Assembly: GCA_013314775.1 (NCBI GenBank)
Contig: JABUFB010000010.1
Location: 310,001-374,000 of the forward strand
Origin: Armatimonadota bacterium
GTDB lineage: Bacteria; Armatimonadota; Zipacnadia; Zipacnadales; JABUFB01
Length of the DNA stretch: 64,000 bases
Reading direction: 5' to 3'
Position 1 is the stretch's first letter. Every line of letters starts with the position of its first letter. Positions 45,595 through 55,103 of this stretch are shown one piece after another. A program made the position numbers and the translations under genes. The notes below the pieces were generated by a model. It saw nothing but the letters and a program-made list of their open reading frames with translations. It was not told the origin of the DNA and did not search any database.

Positions 45595-48500
45595 CTATGA
45601 CTCCAACGGCGCGCCCATCACGTCGAAGGTCACGCCGCCGCGATGGCGTTCGCCTGCGAAGACGCCCTTCTTCAGCTTTGTGGTCCGTTCGGTCTGCCGC
45701 GTGGCCACGAGGCGTCTGCAGCGGACCGTATCCATGCCCCAGGATGCATCTCCCGGCACGCCGGAGTTCAGCTCAACGCGCAACTCATCGGTGTCCACCT
45801 GCACGCGGACCTGGAATCGCACCTCGCGCCAGTTCTGGTCCAGCTTGACGCTCTGTCGCAGGCCCATCAGCTCGTTCGCCCCGTGGAAGACTCGCATGCT
45901 CAGGGCGCCCTCGCGGAAGCCCTCCATCCGGGCGCTCACTGAGATGTCGATGAGATTGCCTGCATCAATGCCCGGGAAGGGCCCAAGAACCAGGGGCTCC
46001 GGATCAACTCCAAACCGGCCTTCTTCGGAGTACACCAAAGGCTCCACATCCACATGTGCGTGGAAGGGGTTCGCGTAGACCAGCCCGTCCCACTTGCCCT
46101 CCGGGGTGACGCTCTTGAGCAAGCCCGTGCGGTCCTCGCCGGTGCCGATCGAGACGATCTCCAACCCGTTCCAGGCACGCACGGCACCAGTACCACCGGT
46201 GACACCGGGTCTCGGCCTGTCATCCTCAGCGACGAGTCGTCTGAGCGCATCGCGCAGCGCGGCATTGTAGCCCTGGTCGTGTCCCTCGGGCCAGACCATG
46301 CAGTGGATGAACTGGACGCCGTTGTCACGCATGTACTGAAGCTGCCGGTAGGCCGCGTCCACGTCGGGGGTGAGGGACTGGTACTCGCCGACCACCATGT
46401 TGTCGAAGCCTGAACTGTGGGGGCCCTGAACCGCGTTGAACTCCTGGGTGTACCAGACGCCGTAGCGCGTGAAGCCGAAGCCCACGCCTGCGTTGAGGTT
46501 CCAGTCAATGGGCGTCACTCTCTGCGCGGGCCGGCTGAAGGCCGTGAGGCTGCTGATGGCATAGTGGTCGGGGATCTGGTGGCACTTGATGGTTTCGGCG
46601 GGGAAACCTGCCAGGAGCGCTTCTCGGTACGTCCCTGCGATGATGCGGTAGATGCAGTAGTTCATGAACCGCATCCACACCATGTAGTACGGGTTCTCCA
46701 CGGAATATGCATCCCAGTGACCCCGGCCGATATTGCGCGGAGCGTCGAACCGGTCCGAGGTGAATTCGGTGCCGAAGGTTCGGTTGATGCCACCAAGACC
46801 GCCGTACAGGTCTGACAGGTAGCGATAGAAAGCCCGGATCATATTGGGATTGTAGTCGCCGTGGGTGGCCTGGCTCTCGGCGTTGATCTCCATCTCATGG
46901 TTGGGCTCTACGGCCACGAAATGCTCGGGATTGGCGCGGAACGCTTCAACGAGTTCGCCCAGGAACGCCCGCAGGGGCAGGTCATACAGGCACTCGATGG
47001 GCTTCACTCCGGGCGCATAGGTGCCCGATACGAAGCTCTTGGTCTCGCCGAATTCGCCGTAGGTGCCGGCCACGTTCTCACGGTCCACCAGGGTATACGC
47101 AGGCAGGCCGGTCTCGTCGTCTGTCGCGGCCATCCACTTGCCGGCCTGCCCGTAGAACCAGCGGTGGGTGAAGCACGGCTCCCAGCACGCAGGCAGGTCG
47201 GCGTCGTACCGACCGACGCGGCCGCGCACCCACTTCATGTAGTCTTCATTGGCCCAGAATGCCGGGTCGGTACGCTGGAAGTCCGGGTTCCGCGCGGCGG
47301 AAGTCGCGAAGTCGGTGCGCAGGTGAGCGAACTCGCTGCGCTTCACATACTTCCCCTCGGGAACTTCATCGAACAGCCCGCCGGTGGTAAACCAGAAGAG
47401 ATTCTCCCGCACACCCACGTTGATCTGTTCCACCTCTCCGGGGCCTTTGATGCGCAGGATATGAGACAGTTCACTCTCCTGCAGCGTGGCCGCCAGCCCC
47501 CCGTCCGCGGCGCGATGAATACCGGTGCAATTGGCAGGCAGATCGGCCTCCATTCTCGCCAGATCGCCCGACCGGAGATCGAGCAGGTAATAGCCGCTGT
47601 CTCCCCGGGAGTAGATGATGAGCTTGCACCCAGGCCTCTCCGGGCCGTCAGCACCGATGAACAGGTCGTCGTCGGGCTTGCGAGGAAACGGCACTACTCG
47701 CGTGCGCGCGAGCAACCCCTCCTGCCCCCAAAGGTCAACGGAAACGGTCTCGTCGTTCGTGTGATAGGCAGTGGCAAGCTCCCAGCCCGGTTTGTCGGGA
47801 AGAAAATCCCCACCGGCGATGCGCACGCCCCTGCCTTCAGGCACCGGCAGGCTCATCGATGCCAGCTGGTTGCCCCAGCGGGTGAAAATGCCTGCGGGCA
47901 CTGCGCCCCCAGACCGGAAAGATGCTGCCCCGATATTCCAGTCGCCATCTGCAGTCTTGAGCGCAACCACCTGCACGCCACCTCGGACCCATTCGGAGAA
48001 GGCCAGGAATTGCACCTCGCAGATACCCCGCGGGTTCAGCACGCGGATCACCGAGTGGTTCTCCGGCGAAGGCCCCTCCCCCACCACGATCCAGGGACGC
48101 GGGACCTCTTCGCTGGTCTGCACGCCGTCGTACTCGCGCAACTGGCTTGCGAGGTCCAGTTCCCGCCCCACCACGGAGATCGCCGTGGTGTTCAGGCCCG
48201 ACGTGAACCGCTGCGTGCCCGCGATCACGTCCTCCCACGGCTTGATGCTCGCGGGCCTGATGAGACGCGCTTCGATCTGCTGCTGCAGGGCTTCCAGCTT
48301 CTCCCGGGCCTCGCGCTGTCGGGCCTCTTCCGCCGCGATTTCAGCCCGCGTCGGCTCCCGCAGGCGCAGGTTGCGGATGGTGAGCAGGCGCCCGTCCTCG
48401 TCGCCCAGGTCCAAGCGGAAATCCAGCACCCTGGCGTCCCACTCGCCGGGCTTCTGGGCCTTGATGTCGATGGCGACCTCCTGCCACTGGTCCGACGCAG

Positions 48501-48816
48501 GGAGCGGACCGAAGCTGGCGATGGCGTACTGGTTGAATGGATTGCCAAAGTAGATCTGGAAGCTCGAGGACCCACGGGGCGCGAGGCAGTCGAAGGCGAG
48601 GACATGGATCTTTTCGTGATCGAAGGGGGCGACGCGCTCCAGCACCACATAAGGGTCGCCGCCGGTGGACCGCATTTCCCAGGTTTCCTGGCCCAACGGC
48701 TTGACCGTCATGGCATGCATGATGGCGGTGGGGATCAAGGGCACGGACGGCGCTTCATCGGCGGCGACGCAAGTGAATGCAAGACACAGCAGGCCGAAGG
48801 TGAGAAGGGCGTCCAT
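45595..48816 (-). CDS. Large secreted GH42-like multidomain protein
   Basis: The product has 1073 residues from ATG 48816, with GGAGGT 8 bases upstream, and a signal peptide ending near FTCVAADE. Residues 20-160 resemble a carbohydrate-binding beta sandwich, followed by a coiled, Glu/Arg-rich helix (AEEARQREAREKLEALQQQ) and a propeller- or sandwich-like region. Residues 525-870 look like a GH42-type barrel: AVEPNHEMEINAES, MIRAFYRYLSDLYGG and INRTFGTEF resemble the GH42 RYGTLEALNRAWGT pattern, and QFIHCMVWPEGHDQ comes late. A C-terminal beta sandwich follows. The acid/base Glu is probably in NHEMEINAE. No substrate can be named. It is divergent from the secreted propeller gene at 48955. Confidence 0.8.
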   Translation of the reverse strand: MDALLTFGLLCLAFTCVAADEAPSVPLIPTAIMHAMTVKPLGQETWEMRSTGGDPYVVLERVAPFDHEKIHVLAFDCLAPRGSSSFQIYFGNPFNQYAIASFGPLPASDQWQEVAIDIKAQKPGEWDARVLDFRLDLGDEDGRLLTIRNLRLREPTRAEIAAEEARQREAREKLEALQQQIEARLIRPASIKPWEDVIAGTQRFTSGLNTTAISVVGRELDLASQLREYDGVQTSEEVPRPWIVVGEGPSPENHSVIRVLNPRGICEVQFLAFSEWVRGGVQVVALKTADGDWNIGAASFRSGGAVPAGIFTRWGNQLASMSLPVPEGRGVRIAGGDFLPDKPGWELATAYHTNDETVSVDLWGQEGLLARTRVVPFPRKPDDDLFIGADGPERPGCKLIIYSRGDSGYYLLDLRSGDLARMEADLPANCTGIHRAADGGLAATLQESELSHILRIKGPGEVEQINVGVRENLFWFTTGGLFDEVPEGKYVKRSEFAHLRTDFATSAARNPDFQRTDPAFWANEDYMKWVRGRVGRYDADLPACWEPCFTHRWFYGQAGKWMAATDDETGLPAYTLVDRENVAGTYGEFGETKSFVSGTYAPGVKPIECLYDLPLRAFLGELVEAFRANPEHFVAVEPNHEMEINAESQATHGDYNPNMIRAFYRYLSDLYGGLGGINRTFGTEFTSDRFDAPRNIGRGHWDAYSVENPYYMVWMRFMNYCIYRIIAGTYREALLAGFPAETIKCHQIPDHYAISSLTAFSRPAQRVTPIDWNLNAGVGFGFTRYGVWYTQEFNAVQGPHSSGFDNMVVGEYQSLTPDVDAAYRQLQYMRDNGVQFIHCMVWPEGHDQGYNAALRDALRRLVAEDDRPRPGVTGGTGAVRAWNGLEIVSIGTGEDRTGLLKSVTPEGKWDGLVYANPFHAHVDVEPLVYSEEGRFGVDPEPLVLGPFPGIDAGNLIDISVSARMEGFREGALSMRVFHGANELMGLRQSVKLDQNWREVRFQVRVQVDTDELRVELNSGVPGDASWGMDTVRCRRLVATRQTERTTKLKKGVFAGERHRGGVTFDVMGAPLES

Positions 48817-48954
48817 GAACGCGGACCTCCCATGGATCGTCAAGTAAACTGGGCACATTTTCCCCGGACGTGGGAGGGACACCTTGCCTCGGTCGCGAAA
48901 TGTGGGCCTCAGCGTGAGCTGTGGCCGTGGAAATCGCAACGCCAGGAGGCGCTA

Positions 48955-50898
48955 ATGGACGCCCAGTTGATCCGTGCAGTCGTTCTCATCGCCCTTCCCC
49001 TCGTGCTCATTCTCGCACAGATGGTCTTCGCCGCAAGCGAAGACCTCGGCAATGGATTCCGGCACCACGGAGTCTGCACCCCGGTCAGCAATCACCGGGG
49101 CATTGTCGCAACCCAGGACGCAGAGGGACGCGACATTGTGCTGGTTTGGCTGTTTGACCACCGCGGTGGGTATGCGCTCCTTCTCATCGACGCTGAGACC
49201 GGCAAGACCGAAACCTATCCGATGCCTTTCCCGCCGGGCGGCGACTGCCCGTATTCTTCGATCCTATCCAGCAAGAACAAGTTCTACACCCATTTCAACA
49301 GCTGGTTCTGCGAGTTCGACCCGGTAAAGCGGGCCTTTACTTTCCATACCAAGACAACCCCGCAGATGGCCATGGGCATGACCGAAGACGACAATGGGGT
49401 CATCTGGTCGGTCACTTACCCCGACAGCGGTGTGGTTTCTTTCGACCCCGAGACCCGGGAGTTCAAGGACTATGGCCGGGTGCATGCCGAGAACTGGCGG
49501 CAGTACCAGCGCTATGTGGCCGCCGATGACACGGGCTGGATCTACTTCGGCATCGGCAGCACAAACAGCCAGGTCATCGGGTTCAACCCGAAAGAGGGAA
49601 CCGCCAAGCCCATGTGCCCAGAGAACGAGCGGGGCAAGGGCACCGGCTATGTCTACCGCGACATGGATGGCAAGGTCTACGGCCGGCCGCTCACGGGTGC
49701 ACCCAACAACCCGACGGACAACTGGTATGTCTTCTATCGGGGCGAGGCCACGAAGATCGGAACAAAGGAGAAGCAGAACCCGAAGCCGATCATCACCTCC
49801 AGCCAGGGTCTCTTCCACCAGAAGTTCCCCAGCGGCAAGATTCTCTCGGTCTGCGACACCGTGGAGAAGATCATGAAGGTCACTGACCCGGCTACCGGCG
49901 AGACGAAGCAGCTGACCTTCGAATACGAGAGCGAAGGCGCGCATGTCATGGGTCTGTGCGTTGCGCCCGGAGACACCATCTGCGGCGGCACCGCCTTCCC
50001 CATGCGCTTCTTCCAGTTCGACCCGAAGACCGACGAGTGGGTGAACCGCGCCAGCTACGGCCAGTGGAACACAGTTGTGCGCCAAGGCGACCGATATTTC
50101 GTGGGGGGCTACGGCGGCGGCTTCCTGCTGGAGTGGGACCCCTCACAGCCCTGGGTGCCCACGGTGAAAGGCAAGGACGGCTGCAATCCGCAGTTCATCA
50201 CTGAGTGCACACCGGCCATACACCGCCCCCATGAGCTGCTCGCCCACCCGGACGGCAAGACCATCGTTCTCGCGGGAACTCCGGGATATGGATACACCGG
50301 CGGCGGATTGCTCTTCTATGACCGCGAAACGAAGGAGCACGTGCTTGTGGAGCACGAGGACATCATTCCGCAACTGTCCACCATGAGTCTCGTTGCCCTT
50401 CCCGACGGCAAGCTGCTGGGCGGCACCACAACGAGCCCCGGGACCGGCGGCGAGAAGCTGGCGGACCAGGCCGAGATGTACATCATGGACATGGAATCCA
50501 AGGGAATCGAATGGCGCGAGGTGCTCTTCCCAGGCGCCCAGAACTACACCGACATGTGCCCGGGACCCAACGGGCTGGTGTACGGCGTGGTCGACTCACA
50601 CATCTTCTTCGTCTTCGACCCTGTGAAACGCGAGGTCATCCACAAGGAAGACACCAGCGCGACCCTGGGTTCGACCAACGGCCAACAGGGCCCGCGGGTG
50701 TTTGTCACCGCGCCTGATGGAACCATCTATATGCTGTTCGTGAAGGGCATCGCGAAAGTGGACCCGGCGACGTTTGCGATCGACCTGATCGCCCAGTCGC
50801 CAGTGCCCATCGGCCCCGGCGGAGACATACTCGATGGCCGCATCTACTTCGCCAGCGGCTCGCACATGTACAGCTACGAGGTGCCGAAAGGCGAATAG
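48955..50898 (+). CDS. Secreted beta-propeller protein (SMP-30/YncE-like)
   Basis: The 647-residue product starts MDAQLIRAVVLI with AGGAGG 6 bases upstream. The frame is open far upstream (to 46861), but that part is antisense to the GH42-like gene and is not coding. After a signal peptide (ALPLVLILAQMVFAA), repeated blades carry DxxTG or FDPxT/K phrases: LIDAETGKTETYPM, VSFDPETREFKDYG, IGFNPKEGTAKPM, QFDPKTDEWVNRA, FDPVKREVIHKEDT. Such propellers bind sugars, metals or lactones. It probably functions outside the membrane with the neighbouring glycosidases. Confidence 0.83.
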   Translation: MDAQLIRAVVLIALPLVLILAQMVFAASEDLGNGFRHHGVCTPVSNHRGIVATQDAEGRDIVLVWLFDHRGGYALLLIDAETGKTETYPMPFPPGGDCPYSSILSSKNKFYTHFNSWFCEFDPVKRAFTFHTKTTPQMAMGMTEDDNGVIWSVTYPDSGVVSFDPETREFKDYGRVHAENWRQYQRYVAADDTGWIYFGIGSTNSQVIGFNPKEGTAKPMCPENERGKGTGYVYRDMDGKVYGRPLTGAPNNPTDNWYVFYRGEATKIGTKEKQNPKPIITSSQGLFHQKFPSGKILSVCDTVEKIMKVTDPATGETKQLTFEYESEGAHVMGLCVAPGDTICGGTAFPMRFFQFDPKTDEWVNRASYGQWNTVVRQGDRYFVGGYGGGFLLEWDPSQPWVPTVKGKDGCNPQFITECTPAIHRPHELLAHPDGKTIVLAGTPGYGYTGGGLLFYDRETKEHVLVEHEDIIPQLSTMSLVALPDGKLLGGTTTSPGTGGEKLADQAEMYIMDMESKGIEWREVLFPGAQNYTDMCPGPNGLVYGVVDSHIFFVFDPVKREVIHKEDTSATLGSTNGQQGPRVFVTAPDGTIYMLFVKGIAKVDPATFAIDLIAQSPVPIGPGGDILDGRIYFASGSHMYSYEVPKGE

Positions 50899-50921
50899 CC
50901 AACGATACTGCAGACACAAAG

Positions 50922-50953
50922 CGGCGGCCCCTGGTTGTCTCCGAGGGCCGCCG
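50922..50953. terminator. Terminator between two convergent glycan genes
   Basis: CGGCGGCCC (50922-50930) and GGGCCGCCG (50945-50953) form a 9-bp stem around 14 bases, followed by TTCTCGTTT, 23 bases after the propeller gene stop and 22 bases before the stop of the convergent gene. Confidence 0.75.
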
Positions 50954-50975
50954 TTCTCGTTTGCTCGCTGCCCCT

Positions 50976-53225
50976 CTACGGCTCGACCGAGACCCGCACA
51001 TCATCGATGTAGAGAGTGCAGTTCGCGTTGTTCGGCCCGAAGAGCACCGTCTGGATGCGTCGTACCCCATCCATCGCGAATGGCAGCCCCTGCACTGTTC
51101 TCGGGCCGATGGTCAGGTCGAACACGCCCTGGTCCAGGTGAGCCCGAATGCGCACATCTTGCCATGTATCCGGCTCAAGGCGCATGCCGTCCACCGGATT
51201 CTCGATCTCTCGGAAGTACGTCACCGTACCGTCCGCTGCGATGCGCACATGAAACGCGCGGCAGGAGAATTCGCCGGGTGGATTGTCGTACGCGTCGATC
51301 TCAATGCGACCTTTATTGCTGGACGGCACGTAGACCCTGGCGCGCACCTCGACCAGTCCACGGGTGGTGTCGGCCGCGTCCTGGGGGCTTAGCCGGACCC
51401 AGGCGAGCCCGCCCTGCATGTGGGTCTCGGCGAGCCGCTGGATCTTCAGATACTGCCGCTCGCCAGCCTGTCCGCCGCCGACGGGATCATCATTGAGCAC
51501 CTGGACGCGATCCGGCGAGCCCTCGGAGATGAACCAGGCGGTTCCGCTCGAAGCCGCCACCGGATCAAGGTCGCCATCCACCGCTCCCGTCCCTGCGACT
51601 GCTGCCTGGAAGTCATCCTGCAGGGCCACGAAAGGCTCCCGGTCCCGGTTTTTCCGCGGCAGAGCGCCCAGTTGAACGGTGTCTGGGTATTCGGGCTCCG
51701 GCTCCAGCGGCACGAATTGGAAGGAGTACAGGTCGGCGTCGCTCAGGACGAACCGAAGGCGAACCGGGGTGCCTGCGAGCTTGCGAAGGTCCCCGCCCTC
51801 ATAGTCCCACCGGACAACGTGCCGCAGGTCGTCGCAGAGGATGGGCGCACACTCTTCCAAATTGTAGCCCTCGATGGGGTTGCCTTCGGCATCCTGAATC
51901 TCCACCCGGATCCCCCCGGCGCCCGAAGTCTCCGCATTGATCGCCAGACTCCCGCCTTCGAAAATCAGGGGCCTGGTGACGATCTCGCCGCCCTTGAGGG
52001 TGGCCTGTGCGGAGACGAAACCGTCCACGCGTATTGTGTATCGCCGCACCGCAGTGCCGATCCCCTCCCAGTAGCTTTCCGTGGCGTAAAGGGACAGCTC
52101 ATCGGGCGCATCTTCGGTTGCCGAAGCCGTCTCCACCATGCCCCAGAAGATGAAGTTGTCGCCATAGACCCAGCTTTCCCGGTCACGCGGGCCGGGACGA
52201 ATGAAGGCTTCGGGCCAGCGCTTGAAGGTCAGGCCATCGCGGCTGGACATGAAAAGCCCGTCGGTGATCGCGGTCCCGTAGCGGGGGTGAGATTTCGCCC
52301 TGACCACCCGTTCATCCAGACCGGGGAGTTCCAGGATCGACTTGTTCCAGCCGCGGTCGGTATAGCGCATGGGGAAGCCCACGAGTATATGTGGCGCTCG
52401 GTAGTACGGCTGGATCGCGTTGGTATACAGGTGCTCTTTCGGCGCATCGGGCCACTGGAGCCACTCCGGCTCGGGGAACTTGCGGATGTCGGGTGAGGTG
52501 GCGGTCATGATGTCGCGAACGCCATCCTTGAAGCCTCGGTGGTACTCCCGGTACTGCTTGATATGCGGGTCCCAGAAGGCCAGGTTCTGCGAGTCGAAAG
52601 CGCCGGTGGTGGTGATGGGCTCCTTGCTCAGGATTTCAAAGTGGATCCCATCCGGTGATGCCAGCACGTACAGGCCCACCGCGGGCTTGTGGCCGACGAC
52701 GATGATTTTGTACCGCTCATTCTCGGGGCAGTCGGGGTTCTCGTCTTTGAAAACCGCGGTGTGCGCCGGGTCGCCACCAATCTCGGACAGGAATTCGGGG
52801 GTGAGGATGATGTTGTTATCGGTGGACCCGTTGAACTCGAATCTGCCCACCACGGGCCTGCGCCAGTTGATCCCGTCGTCGCTCTCGGCGTAACACAGGA
52901 ACCACGGGTGGTCTGCCATCGCCTGGGCCGGCTCGCCGCTGTGAAGATAATGCAGGCCACGGTAGTACATGCGGTACAGGTCGCCGTCCCTGAATACCGA
53001 CTGGAAGGCGCTGGCATTGCCTTCCCAGGGAGCATCGGTGCGCAGGACAATCTCGCGGCGCACCGGCTGGTGCAACGCCAGGCGCACCTCTCCGTCCATC
53101 CGCTCGATGAGCGCGTCATCCACCAGCAGTTCGAGACGCGACCCGATGTTGACCGGCTCCTGTGCGGACGACTGGGTACACATGGCGAGCACCACCGTGG
53201 CAAGCAGCAGGATGCGTGCGGGCAT
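50976..53225 (-). CDS. Secreted GH43/GH32-like five-bladed propeller protein
   Basis: The product is 749 residues from ATG 53225; the longer frame upstream overlaps the next gene and has no ribosome site. A signal peptide ends near QSSAQEPV. Residues 25-420 have the sequence rhythm of GH43/GH32/GH130 propellers: RLELLVDDALIER, GDLYRMYYRGLHY, WFLCYAESDDGINWRRPV, VFKDENPDCPENERYK, LASPDGIHFEIL, LFMSSRDGLTFKRW. The C-terminal 330 residues hold two beta sandwiches, one of concanavalin type (GEFSCRAFHVRIAADGTVTY). The catalytic acids are not assigned. It is the third gene of the minus-strand operon beginning at 56360. Confidence 0.82.
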   Translation of the reverse strand: MPARILLLATVVLAMCTQSSAQEPVNIGSRLELLVDDALIERMDGEVRLALHQPVRREIVLRTDAPWEGNASAFQSVFRDGDLYRMYYRGLHYLHSGEPAQAMADHPWFLCYAESDDGINWRRPVVGRFEFNGSTDNNIILTPEFLSEIGGDPAHTAVFKDENPDCPENERYKIIVVGHKPAVGLYVLASPDGIHFEILSKEPITTTGAFDSQNLAFWDPHIKQYREYHRGFKDGVRDIMTATSPDIRKFPEPEWLQWPDAPKEHLYTNAIQPYYRAPHILVGFPMRYTDRGWNKSILELPGLDERVVRAKSHPRYGTAITDGLFMSSRDGLTFKRWPEAFIRPGPRDRESWVYGDNFIFWGMVETASATEDAPDELSLYATESYWEGIGTAVRRYTIRVDGFVSAQATLKGGEIVTRPLIFEGGSLAINAETSGAGGIRVEIQDAEGNPIEGYNLEECAPILCDDLRHVVRWDYEGGDLRKLAGTPVRLRFVLSDADLYSFQFVPLEPEPEYPDTVQLGALPRKNRDREPFVALQDDFQAAVAGTGAVDGDLDPVAASSGTAWFISEGSPDRVQVLNDDPVGGGQAGERQYLKIQRLAETHMQGGLAWVRLSPQDAADTTRGLVEVRARVYVPSSNKGRIEIDAYDNPPGEFSCRAFHVRIAADGTVTYFREIENPVDGMRLEPDTWQDVRIRAHLDQGVFDLTIGPRTVQGLPFAMDGVRRIQTVLFGPNNANCTLYIDDVRVSVEP

Positions 53226-53274
53226 GAAAGGACCCCCGGTTTCCGACTTCCGGCATTTCTGGGACACGCGCCCC

Positions 53275-55059
53275 CTACTTCCGCGGCTCCGGGTTGAACA
53301 TGGACAGGTGCTCCGCCCGGGGCTCCACGGCGACGACCTCATTCCCGACCCAGCGTGCCCGGACCTCCTGCTCTCGACCGGGAATGCTCTTCGCCGCAAA
53401 GCTCTGGCTGAAGGCCGGAACGGCCCAGGAGATGACCAACTCATCGCCCGGCGCACACTGCGCGAAAACCACGTAGGCGTCCGCGGGACCACCCCAGACC
53501 ACAGGGGCGGGCTGGCCGTTGCGGCAGGCCCCGACCAGTGTCCTCTCGGCCCACGCCGGCGGGCGGAGGTGGAAGTCCGCAGTCTTGAGGGCGACAACTT
53601 CCAGCCGGCCGTCCGCGGGGCGACAGGCGGTCACCCGCGCCGCCGGATGCTCGCGGGTGAAGCACAGGTTGATGTACACGTCGTTCCCCACATCCAGCAC
53701 CGTCCCACGCCAGGCTTCCCACAGCCCGCGCATTCCTTCGGGCGGGCAGCAACCCATCATGTGGATGCCGTTCCTGCTGATGCCCGGGGCGCCAAGGTGC
53801 GGATCTCCGGGGTAGCTGACCCAATCGTCGAAGGTGGTTTGGGCCACGAACCCGCCCTCGAGCCGCCGCAGTTCGCGCAGCGCCGCATCCACTTCAAGGG
53901 CGGGCTTGTCGCGATGCACATGCTCAAAGAGTGCGACGAACTCGGGCGTCAGGAAGAACTGGCTGCGACGCAGCTTATTGCGCACCGTGCGCTCCACCTG
54001 GTCCCAGTAGTCCGGCGACAGGCCCCGCGCCAGCCACGCGCCGAGGCTTACCATGTCGCCAACCACGCAGACCTCGCTGCGGTATTCGCCCTGCGGAACG
54101 AACTCCGGGTACCAGCCCCAGTCGGTACCCTGATCGACAACGAACCGGTATACACTGGCCGCCCAGTCCAGATAGCGCTTCTCCCCCAGGACCGCACCGA
54201 GATGCGCCACACCCCAGACCGCGTGGGTGTGCAGGTGAACATGGCCGGTGAAGGCTCCGGACTCGGGGTCAATCCGCTGGGTGCCCATGTCCGGCTGGAC
54301 CTCGTCCAGGAAGCCCTCGGCAAAGGCCTTCGCGAGGTCGAGCGCCTCGTCGTCGCCAGTGCATTCCCAATACCGGACCAGGGGCTCCACGATGAAAGGG
54401 TAGTTCCGCCCGTGGCTTTCGCACCAACCATCCAGGAGCCATGTGCGGTCTTTCCAGGGCGCGATTCCCATGTGCCAGGCCCGGTCGCCCTTCCACTCTG
54501 TCATGTCCCGCAGGCCCTCAAACAGCCTGCGCGCGTTGGCAAACGCGGTCTCGTCCCGCTCGCGCTCCCACTGCTCAGCCAGGCGCCACATGAGTTTTGC
54601 GGTGGTCCAGTTCAGGGCATACTCGCCCTCAACCGCATGTCCCACCGCCGCCGCGGGATTGACCCAGCACAGGTTCTCCGCGCCCATGTAGCTCTCGATG
54701 CGCCGGTGGACGCCAAGCTCGATCGGACAGGGACTGGGTTCGCCCGACATCTCGCGCATATTCGCATACTGGGTGCTCATGCGCGCGTCAGTGTCGCCCA
54801 GGGAGATGGGATCGTAGGCGTACTGATTGGGCCGGCACCATTCCGGAAAATGACAGGGAATCCCCAGCGGCCCCAGCGTGAACTTGCACTCAAAGTCCCG
54901 TGTGGGCTCGGGATTGCCCCTGAGGTAGTTCAGGGCGGCCCGGGCCATTGAGGTGAGGCTCAGCGGGTCGAGAACCGCGGGCTTACCGGGCTCCAGTTCG
55001 CTGACGCTGGATATCTCGTCCCGGAACGTGCGGCGCAGGGCGGAACTCAAGTCCGGCAT
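53275..55059 (-). CDS. GH127-like alpha/alpha-barrel glycosidase, cytoplasmic
   Basis: The 594-residue product has GAGGTGAT before the ATG and no signal peptide. It reads as an alpha/alpha6 barrel: HAVEGEYALNWTTAKLMWRL, DGWCESHGRNYPFIVEPLV, THAVWGVAHLG. Two features match the Cys-zinc site of GH127-type beta-L-arabinofuranosidases: Glu-x-Cys in SEVCVVGDM (Glu329, Cys331) and a Cys pair in MMGCCPPEGMR (Cys437, Cys438). A C-terminal beta sandwich ends the protein. The residues are seen; the substrate, possibly beta-L-arabinofuranose or a related sugar, is inferred. It lies between the propeller gene and the secreted sialidase-like gene in a three-gene operon. Confidence 0.83.
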   Translation of the reverse strand: MPDLSSALRRTFRDEISSVSELEPGKPAVLDPLSLTSMARAALNYLRGNPEPTRDFECKFTLGPLGIPCHFPEWCRPNQYAYDPISLGDTDARMSTQYANMREMSGEPSPCPIELGVHRRIESYMGAENLCWVNPAAAVGHAVEGEYALNWTTAKLMWRLAEQWERERDETAFANARRLFEGLRDMTEWKGDRAWHMGIAPWKDRTWLLDGWCESHGRNYPFIVEPLVRYWECTGDDEALDLAKAFAEGFLDEVQPDMGTQRIDPESGAFTGHVHLHTHAVWGVAHLGAVLGEKRYLDWAASVYRFVVDQGTDWGWYPEFVPQGEYRSEVCVVGDMVSLGAWLARGLSPDYWDQVERTVRNKLRRSQFFLTPEFVALFEHVHRDKPALEVDAALRELRRLEGGFVAQTTFDDWVSYPGDPHLGAPGISRNGIHMMGCCPPEGMRGLWEAWRGTVLDVGNDVYINLCFTREHPAARVTACRPADGRLEVVALKTADFHLRPPAWAERTLVGACRNGQPAPVVWGGPADAYVVFAQCAPGDELVISWAVPAFSQSFAAKSIPGREQEVRARWVGNEVVAVEPRAEHLSMFNPEPRK

Positions 55060-55103
55060 CTGCCATCACCTCACGCGAGAGAACTGGGGGCCAGGTCGCC
55101 TCT

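Noticed and set aside
46861-48954. Plus-strand frame that would extend the secreted propeller protein by about 700 residues
   Set aside because: It is antisense to the well-supported GH42-like gene, and a signal peptide with an AGGAGG site begins at 48955.
52969-54951. A 660-codon plus-strand frame
   Set aside because: It is antisense to the GH127-like gene and the start of the propeller gene, both of which have clear motifs.
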